Shown piece after piece: positions 57,292 to 64,000 of a DNA stretch of 64,000 nt. Source of the DNA: Talaromyces rugulosus (Eukaryota; Ascomycota; Eurotiomycetes; Eurotiales; Trichocomaceae); the NCBI RefSeq assembly GCF_013368755.1, contig NC_049566.1, positions 620,001-684,000 on the forward strand. The letters are read 5' to 3'. The translations under genes were made by a program, and so were the position numbers. Numbering within the stretch: the first letter of the stretch is position 1; every line of letters starts with the position of its first letter. The notes below the pieces were generated by a model. The model was given only the letters and a program-made list of their open reading frames with translations, was not told where the DNA came from and searched no databases.

Positions 57292-58640
57292 TTATTCGCT
57301 GCTGAAATGTAACTCAGTCTTTACTTGGATAACCCCATTTAAAGGTACATCACCATTGCCAGCACTAGAAAAGGATCTTGAAAAGTTCTTGGTTGCTGAG
57401 GTCACAGTCCCGGATTGGGTTTCGGGGAATTCACTGAGATGTAAGTATTCGCTTCCTTGACTTCTCGCCGGTTCACCTGTGCGATAGAAACCGTAGCCTT
57501 GCTTGGTCAGGCGTTGCGTGCCGGGACTCATTGTAGTCTTAGGACTATCGCCGTTGATTAGGCGGCGTATAATGGAAAAGATTGGCACGATACAGGCACA
57601 GATAATGGCCAGGTGGAGCTCAACCACATTAAGGATCTCAAATGCAACGGTACCGTAGGTAGGATCCGTGGTGGTTTCGGTGTCGACTTCCAGCACGATC
57701 AGGCGTGCAATACCGCATCCGACAGCTCTGTAGTTTTATGAGACATGATTAGCACTATATGTCTAAGATGAAGAGAGAGAAAGAAAGGAATCCCTCGAGC
57801 TTACATAAAACCAAATCCGAACAGTGCCACAAGCCCAAGCTTCGTCTGAGCTGTTAAGCGCAATCCAGCGACCACGAATATTGGTAAAATTAGAATTGCA
57901 ACATCCGAAACAGTAGAGAGAATAAGGGGGATGGCGACAGTATGGGTAGCACTCGAACATTTCCCGGTAATATGTAACGTTGGGTTCAATCGTTCCCAGT
58001 AGTAGGGTACAGGAGAGCACTGTAAAATGAAGAAGAGAGTTGAACCGAGTGCCCAAGCAACAGCATAGATCAAATTAGCCCACCAGCAAATGGCGAGCCA
58101 TTTCTGACTGGTATAGAATAGGCGCCGGTAATAGAAGAGAAGACCAAGTTTGATGGAAATCAAACAGGGTCCGTTGAAAACCGAAGTCAACCATATGCCC
58201 TATTGAAAAGGTAGACTGTCAATTAACTGTGACAAATTGCAGAATGTATCGCTTACAGTGAAGATAGACTGCAGATTGCTCAATGTTTTGTCCCCGGCCG
58301 CAATAGCAGTGGCTTCTACTCTCCAGATGTGCTGCCCGAACCCGTTTCTTGCTGCGAGCAAGGTGGACAATGTGACAACATCTGCAGAAATCTGCGAATT
58401 GTGTCCTTCCAATTAGCTATTTTCAAGATCAATGACTTCTTGCACAGTGGCTTTCCATACCAATGCCGCGATCAAGCAATAGTCTTCCCCCATTGCTTTT
58501 CGATGTGTCCGCAATTGCGACCATATTCTCATCGGCACCGAAATATTACCCAACACAAAAAACGTGATGCAAACGCCGTAAATGGCGGGCTGAAGTGTCT
58601 CGTCCCATGCCGCCAGTTGCGCCGGCGTTAACGTAGGCAT
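57292..58640 (-). CDS. Fungal rhodopsin-like integral membrane protein (7TM)
   Basis: Minus-strand exons 58640-58461, 58391-58257, 58199-57805 and 57727-57292 encode 381 residues. Hydrophobic segments match seven membrane helices: YGVCITFFVLGNI, YCLIAALISADVVTLSTLL, the IWLTSVFNG region, WLAICWWANLIYAVAWALGS, HTVAIPLILSTVSDVAILILPIFVV, LGLVALFGFGF and LHLAIICACIVPIFSII. The tail is cytosolic and Ser/Thr-rich. The W-S-Q-L-R and F-Y-x-R-R-L-F loop patterns are typical of the large fungal-specific rhodopsin-domain family whose ligands are unknown. Such genes are common beside secondary-metabolite genes. It is divergent from the NRPS-like gene. Confidence 0.85.
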
Positions 58641-59976
58641 GTTTCCTCCGCACCCAGTATCCTGCTAATTCGAATACCCTGTGGTGTTCTTGTAAAGACA
58701 AATTCGACGAAGGCAGGCGACACCTTCAAAGTTCACGGTTAAGATCAGGGTCCGAATAGACGATGACCTGAAGGATGAGGTTAAGAAGGGGCTAAAATTC
58801 ATCTGCGACAGTCCACATCTGTGGCGTGTTCGTGTTTCGTATTCAGTGCGAAGTACGGAGTAATTTACATTGTAAATTAATTAACTGGACGCTAGAACGC
58901 CAGAGGCTGCTGAAGGTCGAAGTTGCTGGTGCATGTAAGCAAAAGCGTGAATGCCCATAGGGTGACATGCCCGCCCCCAGTATGTACTATATCGAAGAGG
59001 GCGCAAAGGTGGTGGTGCAAGAATTCGGCCACATCGCCAATCTTCTCTCTATCTGGAATAGCTAATAAGCGCTAAAAGGTTACATTCGGCCCCCACTGCT
59101 CACACGCTACGGTCGGATAAACAGCCTATAACTGGGTTGTTAGGTGGTATCAAGCTTTAGCCACTAGCTTCGGTCTTAATAAAGCAACTTATATACTTGA
59201 GTGAACGGAGTATTTCTTTTGATCCATAACACCCGGCTACTTTTAGGCTCGGTACGCAGCCTAAATATACATGTGACGTGGCATCTATGTAATATCTCTT
59301 CAAAGCTACGTACAGTCGGCTCTACCTACAATTGAGTATCTTTCCAGTATATTTAGATCTGACTAATATATTTGATTTTTCGCTTTGAAAGCAGAGGTAT
59401 GAAAAGCCCCCAAATCCACGAACTGGTGTTACCTGTGCACAGACTGCCTATCAGAGCTTTACGATTCAAGCGGAGCGAAGATCCGCATTCGTTCACCAGT
59501 ACGATGTGTGACCTGCAGATCTACATAATACTAAATATTACACACAGAACTAGTCAATATTGCATAGGTATAACAAGGGAATTTAAGAACATGCTATTTT
59601 TTGACTTCAATGCGTGTCCAATAATAATGATTGTTAGTAGGTAGCTGGTGGACTTGAAGCCATTTAGACGTACGTACTTCATTTCGATCGACAGTCGGTG
59701 AACGGTTACCAGTGTAACAATACTACTAAATTACCAAGCTAGACCAATCAAAGGCACATAGCATACCCAAAACGACTGCTACTTACTCGTGTAGTTATTA
59801 TTGACGAAGAAAGACTGCACTTGTATTGGTTATAATACGTAGTATAAAGACAAGGCTAGTGCCAAATTGCGACCCTACATATGTATCCCCTGCATTCTTC
59901 AACGCACAAAATAATATACCCAGTCATTATTGTGATATAATCTGCAAGGATTTCGCATCCTTACACGGCCCCTCTC
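58641..59976. promoter_or_regulatory. Divergent region between 7TM and NRPS-like genes
   Basis: 1.3 kb, AT-rich. It has a TACGGAGTA word at 58854-58862, a related ACGGAGTA at about 59205, and a TATAAA box at 59843-59848, 129 bp before the NRPS-like start. Open frames here (59372-59644) have no domain. Confidence 0.5.
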
Positions 59977-62865
59977 ATGGCACCCGCAGCAGTGGAACTT
60001 CACGTTAAAAACACCCAAGGGAACGGTTTGCTGGATCCTCAGGATCTTATAGGGATTCTAGAAAACGCGGCACTCTTTAAAGATGGAGTCGGAAAAGAAC
60101 CAGGCCTTTGGCTATACAAGCCGGAGACAGATGGAACGCTTCCTGTGCGATGGACATACAAAGAGCTGTTATTAGAGGCAAAGAGGAAAGCCAGCATCTT
60201 GTTGCATTATCTGAAAGCTCAGTTCCCCGCAGACCTTTTAGCGGTGAAGCGGAAAGTCGTTCTTTTGCATTTCGATAATCATATCGATAGTATTGCCTGG
60301 TTTTGGGCAGTTGTATCTGCTGGTTTATTGCCTGCAATTTCTCCTCCACTGTCGGCTAATGCTGCCCAACAAGAGCAGCATATCCAGCACTTAACGACCT
60401 TGTTGGAGACGCCAGTGGTGTTGAGTACTGATCGCCTAATCAAACGCTACCCGGAACTCGGAAGCCAGCCGTTCACGGTTACCATCGAGCAGTTACTCTC
60501 ACAGTCTAGCAATGTCTTTAATGATGAGCTTGATAATGGGAAATATGGATCACAGCCTCCTCGTGGAGAGGAGCCTGCTGTTTTGATGTTGACATCAGGG
60601 TCCACCGGAAATGCCAAAGCTGTGGAGTTGACTGTTCCGCAGCTAGTCGCATCCTTGCGTGGTAAATCCAAGGCCCTTAATGTTTCGGAAAATGCGAGCT
60701 TCCTTAATTGGATTGGGCTGGACCATGTGGCTAACCTGGTTGAGATCCACCTCTTGGCTATGTACAACAAAGTAGACCAAGTTCAATTGCGGGCTCACGA
60801 TGTTATATCAGAACCCGTCCTATTTTTGAAAGTGATCCATAACCATCGCATCACGAATACGTTTGCTCCGAACTTCTTCCTTGCCTTGCTCACTAAACGG
60901 CTAGCGATCTTGGAATCTGAGGCATCGAGTATCACGGGTCTCGATCTCTCGTGCCTGAAGACCGTCGTCTCCGGAGGCGAAGCGAATTTAGTCGAGACTG
61001 GCAAAGCGCTATGTGCCACTTTGGAAAAGCTCGGTGTTACAAAGTTCGCTCTGTACGTTGCATATGGATTGACAGAATCTAGTGCAGGACTCTCCTACGG
61101 CCTCTTTGATGCTAAATATGAGGATGGCGAAGACCATGAGTTTGCATCGATTGGAAAGCCCACTATAGCAGCAAAAGTGCGTGTCTTTGGGGACGGAAAG
61201 GAAACAGGGCCCTATGTGCTCGGAGAGCTTCAGTTGTCCGGCGATGCCATATTTAAAAATTACTATCGCGACCTAGAAGCAACTAAAAAATCGTTCACGC
61301 CTGACGGCTGGTTCATGACTGGGGACCGCGGATACATTGACCGTACTGGAGCCCTTAATATTGCTGGCCGAAGCAAAGAGATTCTTATCATCAACGGCGT
61401 TAACCGTGCACCTCAGGATATTGAAGCTGCATTGGAGACGGCTAACCTCGCCGGTGTTGTCTCATCATATTTCGCAGCTTTCTCGCACCGACCCAAGGGA
61501 AGCGATACCGAAGGATATTGCGTTGTCTATAGTCCCCAAGTCACATTCGAGGTCCCAAAAAGACGCGACGAGATTGCCGAATCGATTGCACGAGCTGCCG
61601 CTGTCATACCTGGCATGCGTCCAGAATGGCTCATTCCCCTGCCGCTCTCGCGGTTGGAAAAATCCTCGCTAGGAAAGCTGTCACGAACGCGGTTGAAGAA
61701 GCAATTCGATCAAGGGGTCTTCGACGATGTCCGGATTCGCTCAAGGATCCCAATACAGACATACGTGCATGCTAGCTACGTCGCCCCATCGAATGACACT
61801 GAAAAGAAAGTGGTCGAAGCGCTGGGCGACATGCTGGAGATGCCGGCGAACTTGATCTCTGTTGATCGAACGATTTTCGAATTAGGAGTTACCTCGCTTA
61901 CATTATTCCGGTTCGAGCATCTGCTCCGCAAACACATCTCTCTCGATGTCGGGGTATCAATAATCACTTTCCTGAACAGTCCGGTAATCCGCAATATTGC
62001 AACAGCGATCGACAATGCCAATTCCCACGAATACAACCCCGTGGCTCAGCTGCAAGCGCGAGGAAGCAAACTGCCTCTTTGGCTCGTTCATCCTGCATCC
62101 GGAAACGTTCTTGCTTTTTTACCTTTGGCCCGTACTATCGTTGATCGTCCGCTATATGCTCTCACGGCGCGTGGACTGGGCAACAATGAGAAACTGTTTG
62201 ACAGCATCCCCGAAATGGCTGACACCTACTTTCAACATGTTAAGCGCACCCAGCCAAAGGGGCCTTATGCCCTGACGGGGTATTCGCTGGGCACAACCGT
62301 CGCGTTCGAGCTAGCGAAAAGACTTGAGGCCAATGGAGACGAAGTAGCCTTTTGCGCTGCGTTGGATTCTCCGCCTCACATAATCCCACTAGTAGGGCCA
62401 CTTGACTGGACGGCTGCTGCTATTCGAGTCACCTATTTCCTCGAACTGATTGCGCAAGATGACATCCCCAAATACGAAGTGGAATTCAAAGGCCTCTCTC
62501 AAGTCGAAGTGATTAACCGACTCCTAGAAGTCTCCTTCCCCGAACAGCTTGCCAAACTCAAGCTCACAACAGCGCAATTGATGGCTATCGTGCATGTAAC
62601 GGACAATTTTGGCAAGATGGGTAAAGTATACCAGCCCGAGGGAACCGTGCGCAAAATGGACGCCTTCTACTGTATCCCGCTCAAATCCGTCTGTCTAAAC
62701 AAGGATAAGTGGGTTTCAGAGCATCTGGGTGCGTGGCAGGACTTCTCTCGTGAACCGATCGAGGTGATTGAATGCGAAGGAGACCACGCCGATATGCTGA
62801 ATGCGCAATATGTGGAGGGCTTCGAACAACGCTTATCGAAAGTGCTTGCCGCACGTGGAATCTAA
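59977..62865 (+). CDS. NRPS-like synthetase, single module A-T-TE
   Basis: Intron-free gene of 962 residues without a condensation domain. The adenylation domain has LTSGSTGNAK (from residue 205), FLNWIGLDHVANLVEIH, YGLTESSAG (363), TGDRG (about 448), GRSKEILIINGVNRAPQDIE and a core lysine in SSLGKLSR. The thiolation site is FELGVTSLTLFR (Ser640). The thioesterase has GYSLG (Ser770) and a late His in GDHADML (His937). This length and layout, with NWIGxDHVANL, match the TdiA/AtrA/ApvA/AtqA group, which adenylates aryl-2-oxo acids such as phenylpyruvate, 4-hydroxyphenylpyruvate or indolepyruvate and joins two of them in the TE. The exact substrate cannot be read here. The methyltransferase and 7TM genes are its neighbours. 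Confidence 0.93.
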   Translation: MAPAAVELHVKNTQGNGLLDPQDLIGILENAALFKDGVGKEPGLWLYKPETDGTLPVRWTYKELLLEAKRKASILLHYLKAQFPADLLAVKRKVVLLHFDNHIDSIAWFWAVVSAGLLPAISPPLSANAAQQEQHIQHLTTLLETPVVLSTDRLIKRYPELGSQPFTVTIEQLLSQSSNVFNDELDNGKYGSQPPRGEEPAVLMLTSGSTGNAKAVELTVPQLVASLRGKSKALNVSENASFLNWIGLDHVANLVEIHLLAMYNKVDQVQLRAHDVISEPVLFLKVIHNHRITNTFAPNFFLALLTKRLAILESEASSITGLDLSCLKTVVSGGEANLVETGKALCATLEKLGVTKFALYVAYGLTESSAGLSYGLFDAKYEDGEDHEFASIGKPTIAAKVRVFGDGKETGPYVLGELQLSGDAIFKNYYRDLEATKKSFTPDGWFMTGDRGYIDRTGALNIAGRSKEILIINGVNRAPQDIEAALETANLAGVVSSYFAAFSHRPKGSDTEGYCVVYSPQVTFEVPKRRDEIAESIARAAAVIPGMRPEWLIPLPLSRLEKSSLGKLSRTRLKKQFDQGVFDDVRIRSRIPIQTYVHASYVAPSNDTEKKVVEALGDMLEMPANLISVDRTIFELGVTSLTLFRFEHLLRKHISLDVGVSIITFLNSPVIRNIATAIDNANSHEYNPVAQLQARGSKLPLWLVHPASGNVLAFLPLARTIVDRPLYALTARGLGNNEKLFDSIPEMADTYFQHVKRTQPKGPYALTGYSLGTTVAFELAKRLEANGDEVAFCAALDSPPHIIPLVGPLDWTAAAIRVTYFLELIAQDDIPKYEVEFKGLSQVEVINRLLEVSFPEQLAKLKLTTAQLMAIVHVTDNFGKMGKVYQPEGTVRKMDAFYCIPLKSVCLNKDKWVSEHLGAWQDFSREPIEVIECEGDHADMLNAQYVEGFEQRLSKVLAARGI

Positions 62866-63747
62866 TTTACAGTACACGTTCCAGTAGGAAGAGGAATATA
62901 TATTGTTTTCAGCCTAAAAGTGCTCCGTAATTGTCGGGACAAGGGTGGGCAGGTTTTCAAATGTTGTGTTTATAGCACTTTTATTGTTTTGAGATAAGGC
63001 CAATAATGTAGCACCTGTTTTTTATTAACTCCTAGTTATTTCATAGATATCGAATGTTTTCTAGTCATTTAGTCAAATTCCTCTCCCTCGTGGTATACGA
63101 AGGCTTATCTGCCTTGGGGTCTAGCTTCTAGATGAGCAAGAACACGAGAACACGAGCTGAAGGGAAGGTTCACACGTGGTAACTTAATAACTATTGGCCA
63201 AATGCCAGCTAGGATTAAACGCCACCAACGTTGGACTAGGGGTACGATTCTATTGGCTTGATTCGGATGTTGTTTGATACATCAACGAGACACTACAAAA
63301 CATAAGTAACACCGTATATAGCCTACTGCTGTCCATATTTTCTACATATCCATGATTAGTGGGATAAATTCAGACCCGGTATCAAGTAATTACGTGCGTT
63401 ATTTACTAGATTGCTAGGCAATTTTAGTACAAAAGGAAAATTGTCCCGCTCCCGCTATTATATTAGTGGATTTAGTGCTGCTGGGTTCTTTTGTACTCCC
63501 GCTCTAACCGAACTCACCCTCATTAGCTTCTTTAGAGACACGTAACTAGCAATCAACAGTCCGTTAAAATGAGAGCAACATCCATGGGCGTTTTCGTGCT
63601 CCTCCCTTTTTCGGCTTAGTCTCAATTTGAAATCCTCCTAACCTTTCGACCACGAGCTTCTCCCGCCCTGTCTTAACACAGAGGTCCCCTGGGCACAGCT
63701 GGTGAAACCATTTCTATACCAGATCGTACTCGCCCCTTGCGTCGAAA
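62866..63747. other. Spacer downstream of the NRPS-like gene
   Basis: No gene supported; AT-rich 3' flank followed by the CT-rich leader of the next gene. Confidence 0.45.
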
Positions 63748-64000
63748 ATGAGAGGCGTCGTGGCTCTCTTGAGCTTTATGGAGGTTGGACTGGGCTGGGC
63801 TGGTCACGCCGGTGGCAATACTCTACCACCGGAATTGCAGGTTCTAGGTGCTCCACGGCAGACCCTTCATGTGAAGTTTCCGACAAGTTCGCCGCCGTAC
63901 GTAGTCAATGTGCGACCTGGAGGGTTCCTTGAAACAGCCGGTACGCTAATTTCCCTTTTTCAATTCAAAACAAGCACTCATTTGCGTGATAGACACCGCG
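63748..64000 (+). CDS. Probable secreted protein, first exon (runs off the window)
   Basis: ATG at 63748 opens a frame of 64 codons plus one base to a GTACGC donor at 63941. An acceptor at 63991-63992 restarts the frame as D-T-A at the edge. The N-terminus MRGVVALLSFMEVGLGWAGHAGG fits a signal peptide, followed by LPPELQVLGAPRQ and SPPYVVNVRPGGFLETA. I do not recognise the family. Chosen over the overlapping frame at 63702-63932 because of the signal peptide, in-frame splice pair and less biased composition. Confidence 0.55.
   Translation, partial: MRGVVALLSFMEVGLGWAGHAGGNTLPPELQVLGAPRQTLHVKFPTSSPPYVVNVRPGGFLETAGTLISLFQFKTSTHLRDRHR

Overview
The window is chromosomal DNA of a filamentous ascomycete, most likely Eurotiales (Aspergillus/Penicillium type). 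Genes carry short introns of about 48-110 bp with GTRNGT donors and YAG acceptors. Leaders are rich in CT and GA tracts. The short word TACGGAGTA is scattered between genes, and the gene families (Zn2Cys6 factor, ABC-B transporter, NRPS-like A-T-TE enzyme, AusD-like methyltransferase, fungal 7TM rhodopsin-like protein) are typical of this group. Exon structures were worked out by hand from reading frames and splice sites.

Layout. (1) 1-11.6 kb is conserved core: the 3' end of eIF2B-epsilon, an Ariadne-type RBR ubiquitin ligase, a mitoferrin, a Sap1/Yta6-like MIT-AAA ATPase and a mitochondrial ribosomal uS17. (2) 12.1-22 kb is accessory and decaying: a Zn2Cys6 factor with a damaged regulatory domain, a RidA-family protein, an APH-like kinase with an in-frame stop, a pseudogene of a fungus-specific family, a diverged partial duplication of the factor/RidA locus, and an amidase pseudogene. 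(3) 21-41 kb is an accessory block: a TauD-type dioxygenase divergent from a divergent CTP synthase with a 16-unit in-frame tandem repeat, then a branched-chain aminotransferase, a Gfo/Idh/MocA oxidoreductase, a bZIP factor and a full-length ABC-B transporter, separated by long AT-rich stretches. (4) 41.5-55.1 kb is core again: trehalose-6-phosphate synthase, an LACTB2-like metallo-beta-lactamase, mitochondrial aconitase, Bud20, a mitochondrial carrier and RAD54. (5) 56.2-64 kb is accessory: a small-molecule methyltransferase, a 7TM rhodopsin-like protein, a single-module NRPS-like A-T-TE synthetase and the first exon of a probable secreted protein.

Most interesting reading. Block 3 has the composition of a small biosynthetic locus without a PKS or NRPS: tailoring enzymes, a PLP enzyme, a regulator, an efflux pump and a second-copy-looking essential enzyme (CTP synthase) with substitutions in normally invariant motifs. 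A self-resistance role for that CTP synthase is an inference; nothing here proves it. Block 5 is a second candidate metabolite locus: its 962-residue A-T-TE enzyme has the layout of synthetases that condense aryl-pyruvates into furanones, quinones or dioxolanones.
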